Shown here: positions 6,389 through 12,953 of the stretch, in pieces
How positions within the stretch are numbered: the first letter of the stretch is position 1
How the letters are laid out: each line of letters starts with the position of its first letter
NCBI GenBank assembly: GCA_021604605.1
Contig: BQJH01000056.1
Span: 1 to 12,953, forward strand
Origin: Hyphococcus sp.
GTDB lineage: Bacteria; Pseudomonadota; Alphaproteobacteria; Caulobacterales; Parvularculaceae
Direction: 5' to 3'
Length of the DNA stretch: 12,953 bases
Program-made: the position numbers and the translations under genes
Notes under the pieces: model-generated
The model's input: only the letters and a program-made list of their open reading frames with translations
Told to the model about the DNA's origin: nothing
The model's database searches: none

Positions 6389-6404
6389 GTTAACAAACTG
6401 TTAA
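6389..6404 (-). promoter_or_regulatory. CtrA-type binding site
   Basis: The minus strand reads TTAACAGTTTGTTAAC, which is TTAA-N7-TTAAC exactly, the full CtrA box of alphaproteobacteria, in the same orientation as the operon. It is centred about 62 bases upstream of the predicted sigma-54 start. The core is also a perfect inverted repeat (TTAACA-AAC-TGTTAA on the plus strand), so another dimeric regulator is possible. A chance match in an AT-rich spacer cannot be excluded. Confidence 0.5.
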
Positions 6405-6465
6405 ACAAAGAAGATTTCAGTTTTGTAATGTTTATGGCAAGCCTCAGCAATTAATGCTGCGACGC

Positions 6466-6496
6466 AACAATGTGTCTAATTCGTGTCTAAATTGTT
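6466..6496. promoter_or_regulatory. Candidate upstream activator site for the sigma-54 promoter
   Basis: GTGTCTAA occurs twice in direct orientation (6472-6479 and 6483-6490), 11 bases apart, so both copies face the same side of the helix. The pair is bracketed by the inverted repeat AACAAT/ATTGTT (6466-6471, 6491-6496). It lies about 130-160 bases upstream of the predicted sigma-54 start, the usual distance for enhancer-binding protein sites. Which protein binds is unknown. Confidence 0.35.
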
Positions 6497-6980
6497 CAGT
6501 AAATTCGACGTGTTGGCGATTTGAGCAATAATCCCCTCTTACGAAGCTAAAGCCCGATTTCGACGCCAGTAATATTTCTTACCTCAATAAACGTCTCAAA
6601 TCAGGAAACGGTTGCCTTATCCGATGCTTGAAATGCGATTGAGATTAGCCATCGTTCATAGCACGTCATTCTGGCCGACACCTTATACTGGACATACAAG
6701 TCTGCTTACTGAGATATCTTATCAAAGAGCGTCTAAATAAGTTGTCATGCTGTGAGTGACTCGCCTTAGGCGCGAATTGTAACCACGTTTGGGAAAAAGA
6801 GTGCGAAAAAGAATGAGCCCAGAGCGAGTTTGTATTGCTTTGAGTACCATTTGATCTAGTATTTTAATTCGTGGGAGCTTTCTTGTGGGAGAGAAGGCGC
6901 TCCTTTGGGGAAGACGCCGCTGAACCATCAGCCGGACTAAGTTCAAAGAGCGCTTAGCTAACAGCTTTCAACATTTATAG

Positions 6981-7010
6981 TTGATCACTCGCAAGTCAGC
7001 ATTGTTATAA
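6981..7010 (+). promoter_or_regulatory. Possible sigma-70 promoter of the activator/exporter unit
   Basis: TTGATC (6981-6986) and TTATAA (7005-7010) are separated by 18 bases and lie 27 bases before the activator ATG. Both hexamers are only partial matches to the housekeeping consensus, so this is a weak prediction. Confidence 0.3.
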
Positions 7011-7036
7011 ACCGTTCAGCTCTTGGGGGAGCAATA

Positions 7037-8194
7037 ATGGTTGATCGTGACTTTGCGCGTGGAGACCGCCTTACCGGGTCTGATACAAGCGAATTAATTG
7101 ATATCTATCACTCGCTCGACTCTTTTGTCAGCGACCGATTGCCTTCACCAAAAAAAGCGAAGAGCAAGAAATCTCGTAAGCCCGCCCAAAGCCGCGCAGG
7201 AGGCGAAGTTGAGATTGTCGGGTCCAGTCCGCTCGCCGTTAAGATGCGTGAACAGATTAAGTTATACGCCGAGGATGACTCGCCTGTGCTCATTTCCGGG
7301 GAAACCGGGGTCGGCAAAGAGTTGGTTGCCCGCCACATCCATGCCTTCAGCAAGCGTAATGCCGAACCGTTTAATCCATTAAACGCCGGGGCCATCCCTG
7401 AGACCCTCGCCGCAGGAGAGTTGTTTGGGCATAAAAAGGGTGCGTTTACAGGCGCCGTGTCAGATCGCATCGGCGCCCTTGCCGCCGCAGATCGCGGAAC
7501 TTTGTTTATTGACGAAATTGGCGAAATGCCGTTGCCGATTCAGTCACATTTTCTGCGCGTTCTAGAAGACGGCAAAGTGACGATGCTCGGCGGAAGCTCC
7601 AGTAAAAAAGTAGACTTCCGGCTCGTTGCAGCAACAAATGTCGACCTTCTGCAGGCAACCAGCTCTGGCAAGTTCAGACTGGATTTATACTACCGCGTCA
7701 ATGTTTTGTTCATTGATGTGCCGCCGCTACGCGCACGCGGCGACGATGTTATTGAAATTGCCGAAGCGCTCATTGCCTCACATTCCAATGAAGCTTATCG
7801 AAGCCGCAAAATTTCTCCGCGCGCCGCCGACTGTCTTAGAAAACACCGGTTTCCGGGGAATGTCCGTGAGTTACGCAATGTCCTGGCCCGCGCGCTGGTT
7901 CATGCTCGCGATGGTGCAATTTTGCCGGAGCACTTACTCTTTGATCCGTGCAGCGCGGCTCAACCCCATAAAATGAAAAGCCTGAACATCGCCAAAGCCA
8001 AGTCTCTCGTACAACGGTTTCTTATTCTGAAAGCCTTACAAGAAACTGACGGCAATGTTTCCAAAGCCGCAGAGTTAACGGGACGCTCAAGAAGCACAGT
8101 TCACACATTAACCAAAGAATTCGACGGCGATGATTTTGCAAACGAATACAAAACCGCCTGCAGTGAAGTCAAAGCACTGTTCGATACGGTATAA
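7037..8194 (+). CDS. Sigma-54-dependent transcriptional activator without a sensory domain
   Basis: This is a 385-residue bacterial enhancer-binding protein that uses ATP hydrolysis to open RpoN promoters. GGGGGAG lies 7-8 bases before the ATG. Residues 1-55 are short, with a basic Lys/Ser segment (39-50), and contain no receiver, GAF or PAS domain. The AAA+ domain runs about 58-300: Walker A G-E-T-G-V-G-K-E at 88-95, the sigma-54-contacting loop G-A-F-T-G-A at 135-140, Walker B T-L-F-I-D-E at 155-160, the F-R-L-D-L-Y-Y-R-[VL] region at 213-221 and N-V-R-E-L-R-N at 275-281. A Fis-type helix-turn-helix lies at about 336-361 (D-G-N-V-S-K-A-A-E-L-T-G-R-S). All catalytic motifs are intact, so it should be active. 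Its architecture is PspF-like, meaning control must come from a partner protein, its own level or a signal bound by the AAA+ domain. The obvious target is the perfect sigma-54 promoter at 6346-6361. Confidence 0.93.
   Translation: MVDRDFARGDRLTGSDTSELIDIYHSLDSFVSDRLPSPKKAKSKKSRKPAQSRAGGEVEIVGSSPLAVKMREQIKLYAEDDSPVLISGETGVGKELVARHIHAFSKRNAEPFNPLNAGAIPETLAAGELFGHKKGAFTGAVSDRIGALAAADRGTLFIDEIGEMPLPIQSHFLRVLEDGKVTMLGGSSSKKVDFRLVAATNVDLLQATSSGKFRLDLYYRVNVLFIDVPPLRARGDDVIEIAEALIASHSNEAYRSRKISPRAADCLRKHRFPGNVRELRNVLARALVHARDGAILPEHLLFDPCSAAQPHKMKSLNIAKAKSLVQRFLILKALQETDGNVSKAAELTGRSRSTVHTLTKEFDGDDFANEYKTACSEVKALFDTV
8125..8140 (+). promoter_or_regulatory. Weak candidate sigma-54 promoter inside the activator gene
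   Basis: CGGCGAT-GATT-TTGCA has the GG and GC doublets at the required 10-base spacing and a perfect TTGCA, but a poor -24 element. It would start transcription about 60 bases before the exporter gene. It overlaps the 3' end of the activator coding region, so it may be coincidence of the codons for D-G-D-D-F-A. Confidence 0.2.
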
Positions 8195-8210
8195 ATCTAG
8201 GGGAAGTTCG

Positions 8211-9881
8211 ATGAAGTCGAAATTATTAAGCTATACGGCGGTCGTCACGATAGCCGGTGCGTTAACCACAACAGCGTTTGCTGAAACTTCGCAAACGCCA
8301 GACGTTCCTGCCGCAACAGAAATCGCACCGAAACCAACGGTCGAAGAAGAACTTGTCTATTTACGAGACATAATTGCCCTGCAGACCCTCCGTCTTGACG
8401 AAGCGGAGCAAATGATCGCCAAGCAGGGTGAAATAATCGAGCAGCAAAGCGCACGCCTCAACCAGATGCAAACGACGATGCAGGCTTCTGCTGCAACGGT
8501 CGCAAAACTCGCGAGCGCACAGCCTTATATTGCTGGCGGTCAGTACCGTGTTAAAAAGAACGATACTCTTTACGATATCGCGCGCACCAATAACACAACC
8601 ATCGCAGCAATTGCTTCCGCTAATAATCTGAAATCCCCTTACCGATTAAGCATAGGCCAGCAATTAACATTGCCAGGCAGCGCCCTTGCCCCTTCCGCAG
8701 TACAAATTGCCCAAACCACAGAAAATGCAGCGCAGGAAAAGGTTCAATCCGACGCTGGCCAAACCAGCCAGCAGCCGACGCCGCAACGGGTTGCCTCTAA
8801 TAGCGCTGAAGACGTTAGCGCTGCTGAACGCCCCGATGTGACTCAGCGTGCTGTTGATCAACAGCGCAACCGTGATGACAAACAGCCTGAGAATGGCCTG
8901 CCGCAAGAAGTTGGCGTGAGGCCGGAGGAAGAAGAAGAACGTCCCTACCTCGCCGTGTTCTCTGATGTTGGCGGCATCCTGACCCCAAAAGGCACAATGT
9001 ATGTTGAGCCGTCGGTCAGCTTTACCACCTCATCAGACAATCGCTTCTTCTTCCAGGGCGTTGAGATCCTCGACGCGATTCTGATTGGGGCCATTGAGGC
9101 AACAGACTCTGATCGTCGCTCAATCTCGGAAAGCGTCTCTGTCAAATATGGTCTGACGGACCGCCTCGAAATTGATGGCCGTATTGCATATGTTCAACGC
9201 AATGACACGATTACCGGTGTTTCGATTGACGACTCAACATCAGTGTTCAGGGAACTCAGCGGCAGCGGCATCGGTGATGTTGATTTTGGTCTTCATTATC
9301 AACTTAATAATGGCGTCAACTTCCCCTATATGATCGCCAATTTGCGCGCCAAAGCGCCAACCGGACAAGGCCCGTTTGAGGTCGCTCGCGATACAAACGG
9401 GATTGAAACTGAACTGGCGACAGGGTCCGGATATTGGACGATTGAACCGAGTATGACGTTCATCCTTCCGACAGCGCCAGCGGTTATCTTTGCCAATATT
9501 GGTTATCAGGCCAATATGCCAACGTCGCCAAATGTAATGACGGGTCCAAACACGACAATTTACGGATTTGACGCCGGTGACGCCATCCGCACCAGCTTGG
9601 GGGTCGGACTATCTTTAAATGAACGTCTCTCCGTCAACTTCGGATATGACCAAAGCCATTTCTTATCAACCCAAACAAAATTTAGACAGACGCTCTCAGA
9701 TGGTTCAATCTTCCGAACCGTTGCGGAACAAAATTCAACGACAATCGGTTCATTCCTGTTTGGCGGGTCTTACGCGGTCAACAATCGCTTGCGGTTCAAC
9801 CTCAACACGTCATTTGGCGCAACGGATGAGTCGCCCGACATGAGCATCTCTTTCAAAGCCCAGTACAAATTGTTTGAATAA
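8211..9881 (+). CDS. Coiled-coil, LysM and beta-barrel outer-membrane protein (FapF-like exporter)
   Basis: This is a 556-residue protein. ATG 8211 is chosen because GGGGAAG precedes it and a Sec signal starts there (residues 1-24, cleavage after A-F-A); it begins 16 bases after the activator stop. Residues 43-100 form a heptad-rich coiled coil (E-E-E-L-V-Y-L-R, then Q-S-A-R-L-N-Q-M). Residues 111-155 are a LysM peptidoglycan-binding domain (Q-Y-R-V-K-K-N-D-T-L-Y-D-I-A). Residues 157-243 are a Gln/Pro/Asp linker ending in a run of Glu. Residues 247-556 are beta-strand-rich, opening with V-G-G-I-L-T-P-K-G and ending K-A-Q-Y-K-L-F-E, as in an outer-membrane barrel. Pseudomonas FapF has an N-terminal coiled coil before a porin barrel and secretes the amyloid subunits; the same order is seen here with a LysM added. 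It probably secretes the products of the divergent operon. General 'transporter' porins are the main alternative. Confidence 0.85.
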   Translation: MKSKLLSYTAVVTIAGALTTTAFAETSQTPDVPAATEIAPKPTVEEELVYLRDIIALQTLRLDEAEQMIAKQGEIIEQQSARLNQMQTTMQASAATVAKLASAQPYIAGGQYRVKKNDTLYDIARTNNTTIAAIASANNLKSPYRLSIGQQLTLPGSALAPSAVQIAQTTENAAQEKVQSDAGQTSQQPTPQRVASNSAEDVSAAERPDVTQRAVDQQRNRDDKQPENGLPQEVGVRPEEEEERPYLAVFSDVGGILTPKGTMYVEPSVSFTTSSDNRFFFQGVEILDAILIGAIEATDSDRRSISESVSVKYGLTDRLEIDGRIAYVQRNDTITGVSIDDSTSVFRELSGSGIGDVDFGLHYQLNNGVNFPYMIANLRAKAPTGQGPFEVARDTNGIETELATGSGYWTIEPSMTFILPTAPAVIFANIGYQANMPTSPNVMTGPNTTIYGFDAGDAIRTSLGVGLSLNERLSVNFGYDQSHFLSTQTKFRQTLSDGSIFRTVAEQNSTTIGSFLFGGSYAVNNRLRFNLNTSFGATDESPDMSISFKAQYKLFE

Positions 9882-9909
9882 TAAGCTTAATTCACAATGC
9901 CTGAGAAAA

Positions 9910-9937
9910 GGGGCGCTCGGTAAGCGCTCCTTTTTTT
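9910..9937 (+). terminator. Intrinsic terminator after the exporter gene
   Basis: An 8-bp GC-rich stem (GGGGCGCT at 9910-9917 with AGCGCTCC at 9923-9930, one G-T pair) has a 5-base loop and is followed by seven T residues. It lies 28 bases after the exporter stop. On the minus strand it is followed by four T residues, so it may also act on the convergent dioxygenase gene. Confidence 0.9.
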
Positions 9938-9949
9938 ATTGCCACCCTT

Positions 9950-10918
9950 TTACCGCCCTTGCACCATCTTCTTGTGCGGGGGAGTAAACGCCTCACGCCG
10001 CCAAATAGCATTCTCAGGCTCTTCCGCATCAGGCTCGGCAAAAGCCAGATAGCCGAAGTAAGATGCAATCAAACGTTGGTCAGGATTAGCAATGGCGGTC
10101 CGCCCATGCATAAATCGAGTATTATCCAATACCAATACATCACCAGGCTGCCAACCTGCCGGCGCCGTCAAACGGTCACTGATATTCTTTACACCCGTTA
10201 CAACACTATCCGGGATCAATTCTGGGCCATCAAAACTAGGAAATTTTTTCATGTTAAGATGATAACGAGCGAAAAGAAGAAAATTCCCAAACGCCAAGTC
10301 ATCGCAGAACATTGGCTTGTGTAAGGCTGGCCGCGAAAATTCACGAACAATCTTACCAGCCGGATTTCTGAAAAAATGGTACGGACAAGAAGAGCTAGCC
10401 GTGTTTGCTAACTGCGCATCACTAGGCATCGCCTCACCCAACCAGTATTCACAGACTTCGCTTGATGCTAGTTGGCGATATAGAAATCGTCTGCGCGCAA
10501 ATATGTTATAGAGTTGCGGCGGCATAGATTTGACGATTTCAACGCCGTCACAAACAGTCGTCTGCCCCCCACCTTCCGGTGGCTCTATACACCAAAAGAA
10601 ACAGACATCGGGCTTAAACGGTTCGCGGGAGAGCTCAGGGTGCAACGGAAAAGGCGCCGTGCCAAGGTTTACCGTTTGCACTTGTGTTGTTTCATCAAGA
10701 AGGCGTCGATCTGGGCTTTCATTGAATACAGAACTAACACAATAGCGATTTGTCAACGCCTGAAATGTATCCATGTCCACGTCAAAGCTGCGGAACATAA
10801 TCGCCCCATATTTTTTATACCAGGCAATGAAGTCGCTTTCTGGAATGTCCTGGAGCAAAGCCCCTTTGGACTCTACAATTGCAAAAGGCTTGCCCTGCTG
10901 TGGTTCTGTTAAGTTCAT
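9950..10918 (-). CDS. TauD/TfdA-type 2-oxoglutarate/Fe(II) dioxygenase
   Basis: This is a 322-residue cytosolic enzyme of the clavaminate-synthase-like fold. The iron ligands are visible as H-P-E at 93-95 (His-x-Glu rather than the His-x-Asp of TauD) and the distal His271 in F-M-H-G-R. Arg282 in D-Q-R-L-I is placed to bind the 2-oxoglutarate carboxylate. P-P-E-G-G-G-Q-T at 113-120 is the usual family motif after the first ligands. His-x-Glu occurs in clavaminate-synthase and SyrP-like members that hydroxylate amino acids or peptide-linked residues, so a small-molecule hydroxylase is likely; the substrate cannot be read. The ribosome binding site before ATG 10918 is weak. The divergent neighbour, 119 bases away, is sulfotransferase-like, so the two may modify the same compound. 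Confidence 0.88.
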   Translation of the reverse strand: MNLTEPQQGKPFAIVESKGALLQDIPESDFIAWYKKYGAIMFRSFDVDMDTFQALTNRYCVSSVFNESPDRRLLDETTQVQTVNLGTAPFPLHPELSREPFKPDVCFFWCIEPPEGGGQTTVCDGVEIVKSMPPQLYNIFARRRFLYRQLASSEVCEYWLGEAMPSDAQLANTASSSCPYHFFRNPAGKIVREFSRPALHKPMFCDDLAFGNFLLFARYHLNMKKFPSFDGPELIPDSVVTGVKNISDRLTAPAGWQPGDVLVLDNTRFMHGRTAIANPDQRLIASYFGYLAFAEPDAEEPENAIWRREAFTPPHKKMVQGR

Positions 10919-11037
10919 TAGTTACACTTATCAGCTCGGTTGACAGCCGCCATGGCAATCATTTTCAAACTGTTTATCATAGCGGCGGAATAATAAACAA
11001 TGGCTTCTTATAAAGCCTCAACGTTACGGAATGCCTC

Positions 11038-12069
11038 ATGGATCTGGATACATTATTTGATAGCCCTGATCAATTTTTACACGCGTTTCAACCGCCTTAT
11101 GCAATGTTCGTGAACATGGATAGAGCCGCATATCAACGGTCTATATTTTGCGACATGCGAATTTCCCCGATCAGTAAGGGCGCCTTGCGAGTCAGCACTG
11201 ACGACCTCCTCGCTGCGCCAGCGTTAAACAATGCCCCTGTTGATGTTTGCTATATTTTTCACATCGCCCACTGTGGATCGACCTTACTCGCTCGAGCGCT
11301 TGACCTACCCGACCAAAATATTGTCACCCGTGAGCCGCTAATTTTGCGGCAACTCGCCGTCACGGCCTCCAATGGAGAAAAATCAGAGGCCTGGTCAAAA
11401 CAACTGGCTCTTTCTTCAGCGCTACTTTCGCGACGCTACATTGCCGACGGGCCAGCGATTGTAAAAGCAAATGTTCCTGTAAATTTTATTATCCCAGAAC
11501 TGCTGACGCTGAATCCAAAACAAAAATCAATCTTGTTGTATTTTGGGCTTGAGCACTACTTGTTGGCGATCCTGCGTTCTCCTAATCATCGTAAGTGGGT
11601 GCATAGTGTTGTTCATGAAATGCGCGGGGCAATTAGTAAATTCACACCTGTAGATGAAACAATGACTGATGCTCAAAAGGCTGCAGCCTTATGGTTCGCA
11701 CAGATTTCTATCTACGCTAATATTTTATCCACAAACGATTGTGCAGTCAGCTTGAACGCCGAAACATTATTCAACGACCCACTCAATACTATCGGCAACG
11801 CGTTCACTCATTTCGGGCAGCCACAAGAGGACAAAACTGCACAAGAGATAATCGAAAGTGATCTTTTCGCGAAGTATTCTAAAAATCCCAAAGTGAAGTT
11901 CGACAATGACGCCAGGTTGGAACGGCGCAATAATCTCCGAAAGGAATTAGCGCCCGAGCTGGACCAAGCACAGGACTGGGTCCGCAAAGCAATGGAAACA
12001 AACGCCCTGCCGGAACGCCTGCCAAATGCACTGACGGGTCAAAGTCCTGCTTTATTAGAGCGCGTTTAA
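11038..12069 (+). CDS. Sulfotransferase-like protein
   Basis: This is a 343-residue cytosolic protein. Residues 73-86 (I-F-H-I-A-H-C-G-S-T-L-L-A-R) fit the 5'-phosphosulfate (PAPS) loop of sulfotransferase-family proteins, in which a beta-strand runs into [RHS]-x-G-S-T-L-L. R-E-P at 98-100 is the common downstream motif. I-L-R-S-P-N at about 178-183 could be the 3'-phosphate-binding Arg/Ser region. The first loop residues are H-C instead of the more usual R-S, so activity and donor are uncertain. Many bacterial relatives are annotated only as 'sulfotransferase family'. It is divergent from the dioxygenase gene and ends six bases before the stop of the convergent outer-membrane protein, with no terminator visible between them. 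Confidence 0.7.
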   Translation: MDLDTLFDSPDQFLHAFQPPYAMFVNMDRAAYQRSIFCDMRISPISKGALRVSTDDLLAAPALNNAPVDVCYIFHIAHCGSTLLARALDLPDQNIVTREPLILRQLAVTASNGEKSEAWSKQLALSSALLSRRYIADGPAIVKANVPVNFIIPELLTLNPKQKSILLYFGLEHYLLAILRSPNHRKWVHSVVHEMRGAISKFTPVDETMTDAQKAAALWFAQISIYANILSTNDCAVSLNAETLFNDPLNTIGNAFTHFGQPQEDKTAQEIIESDLFAKYSKNPKVKFDNDARLERRNNLRKELAPELDQAQDWVRKAMETNALPERLPNALTGQSPALLERV

Positions 12070-12075
12070 ACTGAC

Positions 12076-12953
12076 CTAAAACGTAAAGCCATTGCGGATC
12101 AGCAGTGTCATTTGTGGTCTCACATCATCATTACTAAATGTTTGGTGCAGCAGGTTTAGACGGAAGGCGCCCAACTTCTTGGTTTTGAACCGGTAACTGG
12201 CTTCATAATCCAGTCGTTGACCACTTACGCCGAGGGGCGCTGTTACGGAAGAAAATGATAAGGTTTCCGTTTGCTTATCAAAGGCTGTTGGCAAATTAAG
12301 CCGCGCTTCACCAGATGTGAGCTGCATTGGCTGGGATACGCCGACCCAAAAACTGTCTCCATTACTGATAAGGTTATCGCCTGCTAAAGCCATCGAGAAT
12401 TGGGTTGTTGTTAGGCCGGAAAACTCGTCAACGAAAGCACCAAACCCATCTGTCTTCGCTTTTGTGTAACCTGCAGCAACCCGGGCCTTCACACGCCACT
12501 TCGGCAGCAATCGCCAATAAGCTTCAACCGCAGTGTAATATGTCGAGGCCATAGAGTTTTCGCCAAACTGAGCGTCAAGAATTGTCCCGTCCTCGTGACG
12601 AATACCTTGTTCCACCCGTAGCTGCCCGCGAGCCAGGTCAAAGTTGATCCCGGCGCGAAGCACGGCCTTATCGAACGGCGCTTGCGACACGCCGTCAAAA
12701 GCTGGTGCTGTAATATCAAACAAAGTCTCTTGGCGATCTTCGCCATAGCCGTAGGCAAAAAGGAAATCTGCGCTTACTTTCGATGTCAGTGGCGTTCGCA
12801 CTATTCCCGTCAAGGCGTGTTGCGTATCGGGCAGATAGCCATCAACAAAGGCATTTCGACTTAAAAATGGCGCGCCGCCAGATGTCGCAGTCATCCGGTC
12901 CATCGTTCGGGCGGAAAAGCCCTGTGCAACTGTTACAGATTTCCCTCCACCTA
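12076..12953 (-). CDS. C-terminal part of a large outer-membrane or autotransporter-like protein, 5' end beyond the window
   Basis: The frame is open from the right edge (first full codon at 12951) to TAG at 12076, giving 292 residues. An internal ATG at 12903 has no ribosome binding site and lies in continuous coding sequence, so this is the end of a longer protein. The sequence is built of alternating amphipathic strands (for example R-V-K-A-R-V-A-A-G-Y, then L-D-Y-E-A-S-Y-R-F) separated by polar turns. It ends R-N-G-F-T-F, with the terminal Phe recognised by the BAM complex. This resembles the barrel at the end of alphaproteobacterial S8-protease or other autotransporter-type proteins. The passenger is outside the window, so no function can be given. 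Confidence 0.7.
   Translation of the reverse strand, partial: GGGKSVTVAQGFSARTMDRMTATSGGAPFLSRNAFVDGYLPDTQHALTGIVRTPLTSKVSADFLFAYGYGEDRQETLFDITAPAFDGVSQAPFDKAVLRAGINFDLARGQLRVEQGIRHEDGTILDAQFGENSMASTYYTAVEAYWRLLPKWRVKARVAAGYTKAKTDGFGAFVDEFSGLTTTQFSMALAGDNLISNGDSFWVGVSQPMQLTSGEARLNLPTAFDKQTETLSFSSVTAPLGVSGQRLDYEASYRFKTKKLGAFRLNLLHQTFSNDDVRPQMTLLIRNGFTF

Larger units (their letters stand above)
6227..7036. other. Divergent intergenic regulatory region, no gene seen
   Basis: This 810-base region separates the minus-strand fibre-like operon from the plus-strand activator/exporter unit. The part nearest the operon (6346-6496) holds the sigma-54 promoter, a CtrA-type box and a repeat pair, described separately. 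From about 6500 to 6960 I see neither a convincing ORF nor an RNA gene: the one open stretch (6722-6946, minus) has no ribosome binding site, no recognisable residues and a very basic shadow-like composition. The last 55 bases carry a possible sigma-70 promoter and the ribosome binding site of the activator gene. Confidence 0.6.

Noticed and set aside
6722..6946. 74-residue minus-strand frame in the divergent spacer, considered as a transposase remnant
   Set aside because: It has no ribosome binding site and no recognisable transposase motif. The similar short sequences near its ends (CAAAGAGCG) are in direct orientation and too short to be insertion-sequence ends.
10940..10968. TTGACA at 10940 as a -35 element for the sulfotransferase-like gene
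   Set aside because: No acceptable -10 hexamer lies 16-18 bases downstream.

Overview
The window looks like a chromosomal segment from a Gram-negative bacterium, most likely a marine or aquatic alphaproteobacterium. The evidence is Sec and lipoprotein signals, two outer-membrane beta-barrels, a sigma-54 system, a perfect CtrA-type box (TTAA-N7-TTAAC) and roughly even base composition by eye. The taxonomic call is an inference. There are no tRNA, rRNA, CRISPR or intact mobile elements.

Left part (1-2167): a lipoprotein gene on the minus strand that runs off the left edge. Next is a decayed minus-strand pseudogene (about 799-1440) of a two-lobed retropepsin-like aspartyl protease. Then comes a plus-strand AhpD/carboxymuconolactone-decarboxylase family enzyme.

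Central part (about 2133-9937), the main interest: what reads as a complete functional-amyloid (Fap-like) secretion system in two divergent transcription units. The minus-strand unit runs from a perfect sigma-54 promoter at 6346-6361 to a terminator at 2133-2167. In order of transcription it encodes: a 541-residue Asp/Asn-rich repeat protein (candidate fibre subunit); a 131-residue secreted protein sharing its C-terminal motif (candidate minor subunit or nucleator); a periplasmic C39-family cysteine peptidase (FapD-like); and a 371-residue repeat and Pro/Ala-rich secreted protein with a double-glycine leader-like site (candidate FapE-like subunit and peptidase substrate). The plus-strand unit encodes a sigma-54 activator with no sensory domain, then a coiled-coil + LysM + beta-barrel outer-membrane protein (FapF-like exporter), and ends in a strong terminator at 9910-9937. 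A CtrA-type box and a pair of direct repeats one helical turn apart lie upstream of the sigma-54 promoter. This suggests that fibre production is under both activator and cell-cycle control.

Right part (9950-12953): a TauD/TfdA-type 2-oxoglutarate/Fe(II) dioxygenase and a divergent sulfotransferase-like protein, probably a small modification locus. Last is the C-terminal beta-barrel end of a large outer-membrane or autotransporter-like protein that runs off the right edge.

The names Fap-like, FapD-like and FapF-like rest on domain architecture and gene company, not on alignment; no search could be run.
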